DNA of 64,000 nucleotides, from NCBI GenBank assembly GCA_963978895.1, contig OZ022241.1, positions 8,722,356 through 8,786,355 on the forward strand, in the 5' to 3' direction. Made by a program: the position numbers and the translations under genes. Source of the DNA: Erpobdella octoculata. Lineage: Eukaryota; Annelida; Clitellata; Hirudinida; Erpobdellidae. The notes under the pieces are model-generated. The model ran no database searches and was not told where the DNA came from. It saw nothing but the letters and a program-made list of their open reading frames with translations. Of this stretch, positions 49,035 through 60,185 are shown in pieces. Each line of letters begins with the position of its first letter. Positions within the stretch are counted from its first letter, which is position 1.

Positions 49035-51255
49035 AAAATCGGAACATAGCAATAAATAATAATTATAATTAATTAATGCTAGGTTTGGTGCCATGATGGC
49101 CGAGCCGATAGAAGTCCAGATTTCAATGTAAAAGAAGGTTCATAACAACATGATTACTGTTTGTACTTTAGGAACGTTCACACAAAAGAGTAATGTTATG
49201 AAACTGGCTAATTAGATGAGAAAATTCGGCAGCAGAAGCCATTTATTAAAATTCAATGACAATGAACTATTCTGAATTCTTTATATAAACTACACCTAAG
49301 TTTAATATTTGCATCTGTTACAAGTATTTTGATGTAATTATTTATTTATTTATGATATTGATCTGCCCATTTCGAATAGGCTTTTACAAATTTAGGACTA
49401 ATAAATAGTAAGAATCAAAAGCCACATCCCAGCAAGTTTAGATAACTTCATAAGCCGGCTCGAACCCTACAAATTTATTAGAGATCCATAAACATGCAAG
49501 CAATAAAAACTTTGAAACACCAAAACTTTGCAGGTATAGCTAATAGCTGCTTAATGAGCTACATTTAGTCGTTTTTGAGCTATTCAAGATAATTATATTT
49601 CAGTTTTTCTCATTTTGGTTTTTCCCATTTTAATTTCGATAATGTTTTGTTTATTTCAATTTCGTTTCCGTATTTCTAGCAATTTACGTTTCAATTTCTT
49701 TTTCTGTTAACGGAATTATTTTAAATCTGTTAATGGATAATTAAATAACACTACACAACAATGATCTTCATCTATACAAACCAACATAACAAGTAGTACA
49801 TAAATGTTGTATGTGTCAATAAAAGTGAATTTTGTAGAAATTCATAGCAACTCCCAATTAAATAACACTAATTTCTAGTGTTTTGTAGGCTTTTTTTTAA
49901 CGAACAGTAGTGCCAAGTTAGTTTTTGTCTGTTTCAAAGATCCCTGATATGGTGCCATAATCACTTCTATTTGTTGAGAATATTAAAGGAATTTCTTTAA
50001 ATATTTTTGTTTGGTCATGTAATTTTATGCTTTATGACATTTCGATAAGATTAACAAGCTTTTTAAAATCTAAAATCTTTACCAATCATGACATTTTGTT
50101 CAGGACATTTTGCTTTCACATCCTTTTCTCCGCGACATTTTGTCTAACAACATTTTTGGAATTAGATTTAAATCAGATTTTTATATAATACAATGTTTAG
50201 GCCAATTATGCACATACTGCAGCATATTTGTAAAATTATTTGAAAGGAAGTGATGTGAGGCTTTTTATGGGTTATATATAACACTATTATTAGAGCGAAT
50301 ATTCATTCCTTTCTTCTTTAAGTATTTAAATGCCATATAACTATTTTTTATTTATTTCATTTATAACCTAAGCGTACCTTATCATGCTCAACTGCGATAT
50401 AAATACTGATTCGAAGGATACTATTTACCGTTTTAAAAAGTCTCTAAATTCACAATGAAAGTGTTTTTCTATTTAAAAATCTGGTATAACAAATTCATAG
50501 TAACATTTGTTTTCTTATGTTAATGATTAGATTATCATTAATGTAATGTAACCAAATTTTCAGACTATTGTATTAAAAAATTAACAAGTGCCGCTTATGG
50601 GAAACTTTACCCATACAGCATTTCTTCATAACAAAATTTTTTCAAAAATGTTTTACTTCACAGTAGTTTATTGCTACATATTTAATTCATTTAAATTTAA
50701 TTGGTAAGTATTTTGCACGAGTCTTATGAAAAATAATTCATTCCCATGAAGTGAAAATTACATAAAAATTGGCATGGATATTCATTATTAAGTATTTCTA
50801 ATTTTTCTTTGATGTGTTTAATTTTAAATTAGCAGGCGGAGCTTTCTATATCGGCATTTATTATTGTTGGACGTTGGGGGTTGATTTTGCAGGTTTACCC
50901 ACCAGCAAATTAAAAATTTAAAGTAATGAAAATTTACTTTTTTTAAATTTCTTTAGAGGTCGACAATCATCTTCATTGTCAGATTCGTCAGAAAAGTTAA
51001 ATTTGAAATCCATTAGGCGACGGACTTATTTATCGCCTTTGTTGATATATAATAAAAAACAATAGAAAAACTAATTAGAAGATTCTCTGGACTTTACATT
51101 TTCCAATACCAAACGTGTAACGTTTTGTCTATACATATAAAAAAAATTTTAATTAAAAACGTGAACACACGTTTCTATAATAAAAAATGCTTTAACAATC
51201 CAATAAATAAATTTTCTACGATTAGGGGACAATCAATATTGTGTGAAGACCCTGG
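49035..51255. other. Intergenic, no recognisable gene
   Basis: It should contain the METTL18 5-prime exon and promoter, which I could not place. GACATTTTG motifs recur at 50090-50150, a likely repeat remnant. Otherwise AT-rich. Confidence 0.45.
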
Positions 51256-51263
51256 GCCAAAGG

Positions 51264-52086
51264 CAGTGATGGGCAGTAGTTAACTACTTTTAACTACTTT
51301 AGTAGTTAACTACTAGTTTAACTACATGGGGGTAGTTAAGGCAAAAAGTTTAACTACCTGAAAGTAACCGGTAGTTAAAGAATAGCTTAACTACTTTTTA
51401 GAGTAGTTAGCTACAATTAGTTTAACTACCTAAAAGTAGTTAAAGCCTGAAAAAATTAAATCAGCCTGTATAATATTTTATGCAAAGATCTGGCTTCAAA
51501 TAACTCAACAACAAAGACACTGCTCATGTCTCATGTATCCTCATCTAACAAGAGTTTTTCTCAAGTTTAATACAAGTCTATCAAGCAGTGCTGCCGTTGA
51601 GAGACTGTTCAGTTGTGCAGGTCAAATATTAGTGCCAAGACGGTGCAAAGTGTCTGACAGTATGTTTGAAAAGACTGTTTTCCTGCGTCATGTACTCAAA
51701 AGATAATCATCTACAGGTAATAAGATGATGTTTGACACCGTCTGAAGTAGATTGATTGACTGGATATTTAACTTATAAAGTATGTGTCTTTTCATTAACA
51801 AATTAAAAAAACAATTTGTCATGGCTTTATTTAATAAATTAGATGGTGAACATAATTGATGGTGATCATGTGAGGCTTAATACAGCAATACAATGTATTA
51901 GTGTACAAGTTTATAGAAAAAAGTAGTTAAAAGTAGTTAAAAGTAGTGAACTACTTTACAGTATTTAACTACTTTAGTTAAACTACCTCTGACAAAAAGT
52001 AGTTAACTACATAGTTTAACTACTTAAAAGTAAATGTAACTACAGAAAAGTTTAACTACTTGAAAGTAGTTTGTTGCCCATCACTG
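51264..52086 (+). mobile_element. hAT element with TIR, perfect TSD and transposase stub
   Basis: Termini CAGTGATGGGCA and TGCCCATCACTG are perfect inverted repeats. Flanks are GCCAAAGG at 51256-51263 and 52087-52094, exact. About 180 bases at each end are packed with AGTAGTTAACTAC motifs. The centre (51580-51700, +) reads FNTSLSSSAAVERLFSCAGQ and PRRCKVSDSMFEKTVFLR, a hAT dimerisation domain. An internally deleted, non-autonomous copy. Confidence 0.9.
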
Positions 52087-52099
52087 GCCAAAGGTCTTA

Positions 52100-52362
52100 A
52101 AACAAGTATAAACGAAAAAACGATTTTTTTTAACACAAACTTTAATTTCAAATACACTCGATTTAGAAATACGAAGGATGTTCAAATTATTTTTTTTTAA
52201 TTGAATAATGTATTGTCATTCAATATAAAGCTATGCTGAAAGTTTCAGCTTCCTAGCTAATCAAAAAGCTGGTTAAATTTTACTTGCAAGATTTGCGTAC
52301 AGAGAAAGCCACACACACACAAACAAACAGAGATTGTAACCTAAATAAAAGTTTTTAACAAA
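52100..52362 (+). repeat. Dispersed repeat family R, copy 3
   Basis: Same unit as 33747-34002, beginning AACAAGTATAAACGAAAAAACG and ending at AAACAGAGATTGTAACCTAA. Confidence 0.9.
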
Positions 52363-52743
52363 ATGTCTAATAACACTAGAGGTGAGTCGAGTAATCGAAA
52401 TTAAAACCGATATCGCGATATTTTGAAGAATCGAAACAAACTCGATCTTTAGAAAACCAAAAAGATTCGATCATCGTGAAAATAATCGACATCAAGGTTT
52501 TTTCTGTTAGTGCACCTAGGCACCTCCAAATATAGATGTTATTTATAAGTTGTATTTATAATAACTGCACAACTGGTTACAAATTAAAAAACACAAAAGC
52601 CAAGATTTTCATTCCCATATCTGCGCTGTATTATGTGAGCCTGAGCACAAGCAGTTAGTTGACTTTTTGGATAAATGGAGCGATTAGCCTCTTGAGCCTT
52701 GGGTATTTAAACACACCAATCTATTCAATTGATAGGCTTGTGG

Positions 52744-52920
52744 CAGAGATGTAGTACTTGGTACTCGTACTCGTACTCGAGTACGTTTTTGAAGTAGGTA
52801 CTCGTACTCATACTTGAAGCCTTGGTACTTGTACTAGTACTAGCAGAAATGTAGTACTTGATACTCGTACTCGAGTACGCTTTTCAAGTACTCGTACCAT
52901 AAGTACTCGCAACATCTCTG
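52744..52920. mobile_element. 177-bp hAT-type MITE, perfect TSD
   Basis: Termini CAGAGATGT and ACATCTCTG. Flanks are GCTTGTGG at 52736-52743 and 52921-52928, exact. The interior is almost entirely GTACTCGTACTCGAGTAC-type repeats. Confidence 0.88.
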
Positions 52921-53189
52921 GCTTGTGGGACTGTTCTCAAATTGCAGGTTGATTTGTTTTGATCAATAGCGCAGCGCTGCAGGGTTTTTTTCACGCATAC
53001 CTTCGGGCATGGATATCTAGATGTTATATCTAGATATCCATGCTTCGGGAGACAAAGCCCCCGGATTTAAGTCACCGCCCCTCGGAGCTAAGTCGCCCCC
53101 TTCCCGAAAATAAAGATCAACTGCAAATAAATTTATAGAGTAACCACGCCATAATATGACAACTCAGTACTTTGATTATGAAATGTAGG

Positions 53190-53580
53190 AGCAGTTAGCA
53201 GCGACGGACCTAGGGAGATGCGGATTATGCATGCATCCCCCCACCAGATTACTAAAAATGTTTTTTTACATGAACTCTATATAATAGTTTTATAATGGTG
53301 TCCAAGAGCATGTAAAGCAGTAGCTCCTTCTGCAGTTTTGTGCATTGTAGCAGTCATGTGCTCAATTTGATTTTGAATTCTGCTTGTTCTGTCCCTGAAA
53401 TAAGGGACATGTTCAGTACAGTGAAAAAGTGTAAATCTTTTATTATTGATTCAGTTAAAAAAAATGAGGTATTGGCAATGTTCCTGCATGACTTCGACAG
53501 CTCTAAATCATGTTTGAAAAGTTTCAGGGAAACACGTTTTGTTAAGAGGCATGATTGCTGGCTTCTTTTCCATTAAAATT
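53190..53580 (+). pseudogene. hAT transposase fragment (ZMYM/p52rIPK-like)
   Basis: The frame at 53340-53576 reads MHCSSHVLNLILNSACSVPE, IRDMFSTVKKCKSFI and ETRFVKRHDC, a conserved central segment of hAT transposases (HCxxHxLNL and the TRFxxRxD motif). A hAT-like terminus CAGCGACGGACCTAGGG lies about 130 bases upstream. The downstream part is lost. Confidence 0.75.
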
Positions 53581-53670
53581 TTTTTCTGTGATAGTAAAAT
53601 GTTTAGAAGAAATTGTTCATACACATTATAGCAAAACTGCTGGCACTGCAAGGTCATTACTACGATGCCT

Positions 53671-55100
53671 TCACGACCCAGTCGTTATTGTAGCACTTTG
53701 TTGTACTAAAAAGTAATGACATTGACTGGAACATTGTAAACTGTCAATAATGATCTGATAGTGCCCTAAATGCCATAAATTTTGTGAAAAAGTCACTTGT
53801 ATCATGGCGTTGGGATGAGACTGAAGCATGATCTTAAGTTTGGTCCATTCAACACTGCTCCAAACTTGACAGATGCAAGGAGCTATCCAGTATGACCCCA
53901 AGATCTCTAATGGATTTCACGGGGGTAATGACGCAGTCAGGACTGAGTTGAAGACTACAGTCATCCAGGTGTCGTGTTGAGGCGTTCCCTCGATGGAACC
54001 AGAGAAGTTCTGTTTTAGAGGGGTTTAGGCTCAATCTTATAGAAGAGGACCAAACGCGAATCTCGCTGACACAGGCGACAAGACGCTCTCTAACGAATTG
54101 TAGGTCAGTTATGTCAAAATGAATGTACAGCTGAGTATCATCAGCGTAAAGATGAATCTGCACGTCGTGAGAAGACGCAATCCGAGTAATATGGCTTGTT
54201 AAAGGATGAAGAGAAGTGGGCCTAAGATTGAACCCTGCGGTACACCATAGTCAACGGCCGATACTCTCGACGTCGCCCGGCCCAATCGGACAAGATGTAC
54301 TCGATTTGATAAAAAGGACCCAATCCAGTCAAGTGCGGCCGAAGTCACGCCAAAGCTGATGTGGAGGAGATCAGTAAGGAGAACATGATCGACACAGTCG
54401 AAAGCCGCACTGAAGTCAAGGAGCACGAGCGCAGTCGGTTGGCCCCTGTCAAGTGAAAGAATAATGTCGTTGTAAACTTTCCCGACTGCTGTCTCTGTAC
54501 TGTGGTACTTGCGAAAACCAGACTGAACCTGCGGAAGCAGATTCATCGATTCGATATGTGAGGAAAGCTGGCGGTGGACGACACGTTTGATAAATTTTGA
54601 GATGAAGGATAGGTTTGATATGGGGCGGTAGCTTTTGGGATCAACGCGATTCATCCCCGTCTTCTTGAGTCAAGGTAGGACGATAGCCCTTTTGTGGCTG
54701 GCTGGTAGCAACGCACCTTGAAATGAAGTGTTTACGAGGTGGGAAATAATAGGAGCAAACACGCTTTTGAGTTTTTTATGAGCCAGACAGGTGCAGTGTC
54801 AAGCTCACACTGTCCAGTCCCAAGGCGATTGAGTAGGCATTCGACCTCCTCTGAGGTGATATTGTCAAAAGCAGTCAGAACCGAAACATCTGCCGGGAAG
54901 GACGGAAAAGCGGAGATAGGGTGTCTTTTGTGGTTCGACGAATGTCCTCAATCCTCAGCGTGAAGTAGTCAAGCAATGCATCAGGAGCAAGGCCACTTGC
55001 AAAAATGTCAGCGACTGGATTAAGAAGAGAGCTTAAAGATCTCCAAGTCGCCCGGCCATCGCCAGTCACTTCGTCAATTTTATGTCAAAGTAGCTTGAGC
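53671..55100 (-). pseudogene. Non-LTR retrotransposon reverse transcriptase, broken
   Basis: Minus-strand order: a segment GDGRATWRSLSSLLNP (about 55060), then PKSYRPISNLSFISK, LDFSAAFDCVDHVLL (palm A), VPQGSILGPLLFIL, and in another frame HLYADDTQLYIHFD (catalytic YADD) and NPSKTELLWF. It is CR1/jockey-type. Frame breaks near 54165-54199 and 54655 make it inactive. No endonuclease domain was seen. Confidence 0.85.
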
Positions 55101-55342
55101 ACTTTTTCTGGAACAGTCAACGTTTGAGTATAGACTGGTTCGACGAATGTCCTTAATCCTCAGCGTAAAGTAGTCAAGCAATGCATCAGGAGCAAGGCCA
55201 CTTGCTGAAATGTCAGTGACTGGATTAAGAAGAGAGCTTAAAGATCTCCAAGTCGCCCGCCATTGCCAGTCACTTCGCCAATTTTATGTCGAACGTAGCT
55301 TGAGCACTTTTTCTGGTACAGTCGACGTTTGAGTATAGACTG
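54932..55342. repeat. 205-bp tandem duplication in the LINE fragment
   Basis: GGTTCGACGAATGTCC starts both units (54932 and 55137), which match with a few substitutions to GTTTGAGTATAGACTGG. Confidence 0.88.
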
Positions 55343-55407
55343 GGAGTGCCAGGCTATTTTATCCGACGACAGTTTAGTGAACAAATAACGCCGTTCAAGT
55401 CGACGAT

Positions 55408-56060
55408 TTAGTCTTTTGGACCGACTAGAGTCGGTATCAAACCAGGGGCTTTAGATGCATCTGTGTACATATGTGTCGAATCCGTATATGTAGCAATCAG
55501 TTCCTTAGCTCTTTGCAGAATTGACGGATAATCCTTCTTTAACCCCACCAGCCCTTCGTTAAAAAGAGGTGGAATAAGTTTCCATGGTGGAGTTAAAGAA
55601 GGAGTTAAGGGGACTGGGTTGAATTTGTCAACTATTTTGTTCAATGCCACCGTTCTTTTGGCTGCTGGTTGTTCAGCTTCTTTCACTTTTCTGTGAAAGA
55701 ACCATCGCCATTTAACCCCTTCTTGTCTTCTGGGAGGTACAAAGACGTCTTTTTTCGGATGGTTTGGAATGATCATGGTTTTAGTGGCAAGGTTTGTAAT
55801 TAACATCTTTCGTCGTATATCGAGTGGAGGATCTCCGCAATCAATTTGTTGAGCGGCCAAACTGGTTCCAACCATTGCCCCGCAAGCTGTTTTCAAGGCA
55901 CTATATTGGATTTTCTCGAGTCTTTGTTTTTGAGATTCTGATACACTGTCAAATGCTTCACAGCCAAACTCCATCACTGACCGTATGGCGCATCGGTAGA
56001 AAAGCATCAGTGTTTTTTTGCCGCATCCCCAGCTTTGTCCTGTCAGGCAATTTCATTACG
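55408..56060 (-). pseudogene. Second LINE fragment: RT C-terminus and RNase H start
   Basis: Minus-strand 56007-55408 begins MLFYRCAIRSVMEFGCEAFD, the RT thumb/connection region of R1/I-type elements, runs through WRWFFHRKVKEAEQPAAKR and reaches THMYTDASKAPGL, the first catalytic block of an LINE-encoded RNase H. It then runs out of homology. A different lineage from the LINE at 53.7-55.1 kb. Confidence 0.7.
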
Positions 56061-57489
56061 ATCGGATGAAGAAGGAGTTAAAGGGACTGGGTTGAATTTG
56101 TCAACTATTTTGTTCAATGCCACCGTTCTTTTGGCTGCTGGTTGTTCAGCTTCTTTCACTTTTCTGTGAAAGAACCATCGCCATTTAACCCCTTCTTGTC
56201 TTCTGGGAGGTACAAAGACGTTTTTTTTCGGATGGTTTGGAATGATCATGGTTTTAGTGGCAAGGTTTGTAATTAACATCTTTCGTCGTATATCGAGTGG
56301 AGGATCTCCGCAATCAATTTGTTGAGCGGCCAAACTGGTTCCAACCATTGCCCCGCAAGCTGTTTTCAAGGCACTATATTGGATTTTCTCGAGTCTTTGT
56401 TTTTGAGATTCTGATACACTGTCAAATGCTTCACAGCCAAACTCCATCACTGACCGTATGGCGCATCGGTAGAAAAGCATCAGTGTTTTTTTGCCGCATC
56501 CCCAGCTTTGTCCTGTCAGGCAATTTCATTACGATCGGATGAAGAAGGAGTTAAAGGGACTGGGTTGAATTTGTCAACTATTTTGTTCAATGCCACCGTT
56601 CTTTTGGCTGCTGGTTGTTCAGCTTCTTTCACTTTTCTGTGAAAGAACCATCGCCATTTAACCTCTTCTTGTCTTCTGGGAGGTACAAAGACGTCTTTTT
56701 TCGGATGGTTTGGAATGATCATGGTTTTAGTGGCAAGGTTTGTAATTAACATCTTTCGTCGTATATCGAGTGGAGGATCTCCGCAATCAATTTGTTGAGC
56801 GGCCAAACTGGTTCCAACCATTGCCCCGCAAGCTGTTTTCAAGGCACTATATTGGATTTTCTCGAGTCTTTGTTTTTGAGATTCTGATACACTGTCAAAT
56901 GCTTGACAGCCAAACTCCATCACTGACCGTATGGCGCATCGGTAGAAAAGCATCAGTGTTTTTTTGCCGCATCCCCAGCTTTGTCCTGTCAGGCAATTTC
57001 ATTACGATCGGATGAAGAAGGAGTTAAAGGGACTGGGTTGAATTTGTCAACTATTTTGTTCAATGCCACCGTTCTTTTGGCTGCTGGTTGTTCAGCTTCT
57101 TTCACTTTTCTGTGAAAGAACCATCGCCATTTAACCTCTTCTTGTCTTCTGGGAGGTACAAAGACGTCTTTTTTCGGATGGTTTGGAATGATCATGGTTT
57201 TAGTGGCAAGGTTTGTAATTAACATCTTTCGTCGTATATCGAGTGGAGGATCTCCGCAATCAATTTGTTGAGCGGCCAAACTGGTTCCAACCATTGCCCC
57301 GCAAGCTGTTTTCAAGGCACTATATTGGATTTTCTCGAGTCTTTGTTTTTGAGATTCTGATACACTGTCAAATGCTTCACAGCCAAACTCCATCACTGAC
57401 CGTATGGCGCATCGGTAGAAAAGCATCAGTGTTTTTTTGCCGCATCCCCAGCTTTGTCCTGTCAGGCAATTTCATTACGATCGGATGAA
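55598..57489. repeat. 473-bp tandem array, four copies
   Basis: Unit starts at 55598, 56071, 56544 and 57017, exactly 473 bases apart, with only a handful of substitutions among copies. Each unit combines about 440 bases of the LINE thumb region (minus strand MLFYRCAIRSVMEF...) with the sequence TTTCATTACGATCGGATGAA of the Helitron-like family. The last copy runs directly into the remainder of that family (GGTGTAGCAATGCATAAA). Confidence 0.95.
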
Positions 57490-57548
57490 TGGTGTAGCAA
57501 TGCATAAAGGACATACATACATACATATATACATACAAACAAACATTC

Positions 57549-57550
<2 letters not shown>
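57490..57550 (-). repeat. Helitron-like repeat terminal piece
   Basis: ATGGTGTAGCAATGCATAAAGG followed by ACATACATAC repeats, the same end seen at 14245-14280 and 35530-35560. Confidence 0.5.
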
Positions 57551-57866
<316 letters not shown>

Positions 57867-57963
57867 CTTCGTTATTTTTATTAATGGCAAACGACCTCAC
57901 AAACTGAAAACATGTAAAAATTCAATTTATTTTTTAAAGCAATCTGCTCAAATCAAAAAAAAA

Positions 57964-58332
57964 ATGGCATTCAGTTATAAAGGTATAAACGTTCGTCTCC
58001 CACCAGAAGTTAACAGAATTTTGTTTGTCAGAAATCTTCCTTATAAAATCTCATCCGAAGAAATGTATGATATTTTTGGAAAGTATGGAGCAGTACGACA
58101 GATAAGAGTGGGTGACACTAAAGAGACTCTAGGAAAAGCTTTTGTGATTTATGAAGACATATTTGATGCAAAATCTGCATGCGACCACCTTTCAGGTTTT
58201 AATGTCTGTAATCGATATATAAATGTGACATACCATAATCCGAATAAGCTGTACAAGAAAGTTGATCTAGCAAAAAATGCTGCAGAGATAGAAGAAATGA
58301 AACGGAAGTACAAACTCGAAACTCCTAAATAA
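57964..58332 (+). CDS. SF3B6: Splicing factor 3B subunit 6 (p14)
   Basis: The single exon encodes 122 aa, close to the 125 aa of the vertebrate protein. SF3B6 is the small RRM subunit of SF3b in the U2 snRNP; it binds SF3B1 and lies at the branch-point adenosine in the nucleus. Visible: the SF3B1-contacting [15 protein letters not shown]2 [24 protein letters not shown]1 [14 protein letters not shown] and [14 protein letters not shown], then a Lys-rich C-terminal helix. ATG at 57964 gives the expected N-terminus ([12 protein letters not shown]). AATAAA signals lie at about 58362-58371. The frame is intact and intronless, in contrast to the intron-rich genes nearby, so it is either naturally single-exon or a retrocopy. 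Confidence 0.95.
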   Translation: MAFSYKGINVRLPPEVNRILFVRNLPYKISSEEMYDIFGKYGAVRQIRVGDTKETLGKAFVIYEDIFDAKSACDHLSGFNVCNRYINVTYHNPNKLYKKVDLAKNAAEIEEMKRKYKLETPK

Positions 58333-58459
58333 AAGCATTTAATATTCTTTAATTTTTTCTAAATAAATAAAATCTACAAAAGTAATTTTTTTCTCTGAAA
58401 TATTTTTGAAATTATTGAACAAATGCTAATAAGCCTATTTTTATAACAAATAGAACTAA

Positions 58460-58712
58460 AACAAGTAAAGGAAAAAACGAATTTTTTAACACGAACTTTA
58501 ATTTCAAATACACTCGATTTAGTAATACGAAAGATGTTCAAATTAAGTTTTTTTTAACTGAATCATGTATTGTCATTCAATATAAAGCTATGCTGAAAGT
58601 TTCAGCTTTCTAGCTAGTCAAAAAGCTGGTTAAATTTCACTTGCAAGATTTGTGTACAGAGAAAGCCACACACAAACAGAGATTGTAAGCTAAATAAAAG
58701 TTTGTAGTAAAA
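58460..58712 (+). repeat. Dispersed repeat family R, copy 4
   Basis: Same unit as 33747-34002, from ACAAGTAAAGGAAAAAACGA to CACAAACAGAGATTGTAAGC, starting about 130 bases after the SF3B6 stop. Confidence 0.9.
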
Positions 58713-58839
58713 ACACTCCTTAAATATAATAAACTTAAAGTATCTGGTATACCCTGCGCGCACTAATTCTAGCAACTACTGAGGGCTGATTTCTATGGCC
58801 TCCGCGTTATGCGAAATTGCTAACATATGCATCCATACA

Positions 58840-59105
58840 TACAGACATAGGAAATTATGTATGTAGTTATATACAAATGACTTTTTGTCTGTATCTCCTT
58901 ATGCATTGCTACACCATTCATCTTATCGTAATGAAATTTTCACACAACCTTGAGAGTCAATAGGGGAAGGTTTTTGTGAAAAAAATTCAGATCGGTCACG
59001 AAACTGTAGAATGAGCGGGAGCGGCAAAGCGACCGGAAACGGAAGAGCAAGCGAGAGCGGGAAAGAAAGACCAGGAGCGGGAGAACAAGCGGGAAGGAAA
59101 TATAT
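58840..59105 (+). repeat. Helitron-like repeat, copy 7 (truncated)
   Basis: Contains TGCATTGCTACACCATTCAT, the TCGTAATGAAATTTTCACAC motif and a short AGCGGGAGCGGCAAAGCGAC body. It ends abruptly at a TA run without the hairpin-CTAG terminus. Confidence 0.5.
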
Positions 59106-59231
59106 ATAAACTAATCCTAAACGTCGTCACAGGTTAGTTCAACAATTTTCCATTCACTTGAATTGCTTAACATAATTAAAAGTTTTTTTACTGAATAAAA
59201 CACGTTTTACATTTTGTATCGGAACTCGTGG

Positions 59232-59275
59232 CGTGGCGGCCATTTGCGGCCATTTTGGAAAATGGCCGCCACGTC
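59232..59275. repeat. GC-rich palindrome (GTGGCGGCCATTT ... AAATGGCCGCCAC)
   Basis: Perfect 13-bp arms around a GCGGCCATTTTGG centre, flanked by a further ACTCGTG/CACGAG pair, in otherwise AT-rich DNA. Confidence 0.8.
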
Positions 59276-59299
59276 ACGACACGAGATAGAACAGTTTAA

Positions 59300-59660
59300 A
59301 AAACTAAACAACTAAAACACTTCATTCATATATTGTTATCGAGAATACAGCTATTCTGAAAGTTTCAAAGCTCTACGTAGATGAATATTTGTCGAATTTG
59401 CGTTTACCTGTAACGGTCAACTTGAAATTTAAATTTTTGTTTATTACAACAACACTAACTTTCATATAAAATCAAATTTGATTAATTTCAATTGATTTAA
59501 GGCCTAATTCATCCTAACCTAACCCTAACCCTAATTCATGTCGGAAACATTTAATTCATGTATTGTCATCCTGAATAAAGCTTTCCTGCAAGTTTTAGAG
59601 CTCAAGGTGGTCGAAAAGTGGGCGAATTTTTGTTTCTAAGATTTGATCACCACAGACAAA
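59300..59660 (+). repeat. Dispersed repeat family Q, copy 2, with telomeric insertion
   Basis: Matches the reverse complement of 23390-23700 closely apart from a 27-bp insertion at 59513-59539. It appears to form the 5-prime part of the following Helitron-like copy. Confidence 0.85.
59503..59539. repeat. Interstitial telomeric repeat insertion
   Basis: CCTAATTCAT, then CCTAACCTAACCCTAAC, then CCTAATTCAT again. The paired copy at 23.5 kb has a single CCTAATTCAT (in reverse complement), so the telomeric hexamers and a 10-bp flank duplication are specific to this copy. Confidence 0.9.
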
Positions 59661-60078
59661 CAGAGAGACGAGTGAAGTAAAATAGAAACATTTAAAAATT
59701 CAAATCGGTCACAAAATGAGCGGAGCGGGAGCAGGAGAGCGAGCGGAAACGGGAATTTGAAAATGAGCGGAAACGAGAACGGAAAAGCAAACGGGAACGG
59801 AAAAGCAGCTGAGAGCGAAAGGGAAAGCGACCGAGCGCGAGAAAGCAAGCGAGAGCGGGAAAGCGACCGGTAGCGGGAAAGCGACCGGTAGCGGGAAAGC
59901 GTCCGGGATCGGGAAAGCAACCGGGAGCGGGAAAGCGAACGGGAACAGCAAAGCGACCGGGAACGGCAAAGCGCCCGGGAACGGCAAAGCGACTGGGAGA
60001 AGGAGAGCAAGAGGGGAAGGAAAAGGGAGCGAGAGAAAAATCTCTAAAGACCCCGGGCTAGGCCGGGTACCCCGCTAG
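59640..60078 (+). repeat. Helitron-like repeat, copy 8
   Basis: AATCGGTCACAAAATGAGCG leads into AGCGGGAAAGCGACCGG minisatellite units, then the hairpin CCCCGGGCTAGGCCGGG and CTAG at 60075-60078 followed by T. Confidence 0.5.
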
Positions 60079-60185
60079 TTTTATTATAAACAAGATTTTT
60101 CAAGAAAACAGAAAATTCTATATAGTGTACGCGTAAAACATTAATAGATTACTTTTTGGAGTGATTAACGTTTGTATCTATCTGA

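Noticed and set aside
48888..49094. MAPNLALINYNYYLLLC as the METTL18 N-terminus
   Set aside because: The segment before TAEENTSACEIRPY looks like intron with an acceptor at 49031, and METTL18 proteins have no such hydrophobic start.
56297..57488. Repeated plus-strand 81-codon frame MEDLRNQFVERPNWFQPL
   Set aside because: It recurs only because the 473-bp unit recurs. The minus strand carries the recognisable RT segment, so this is its shadow.
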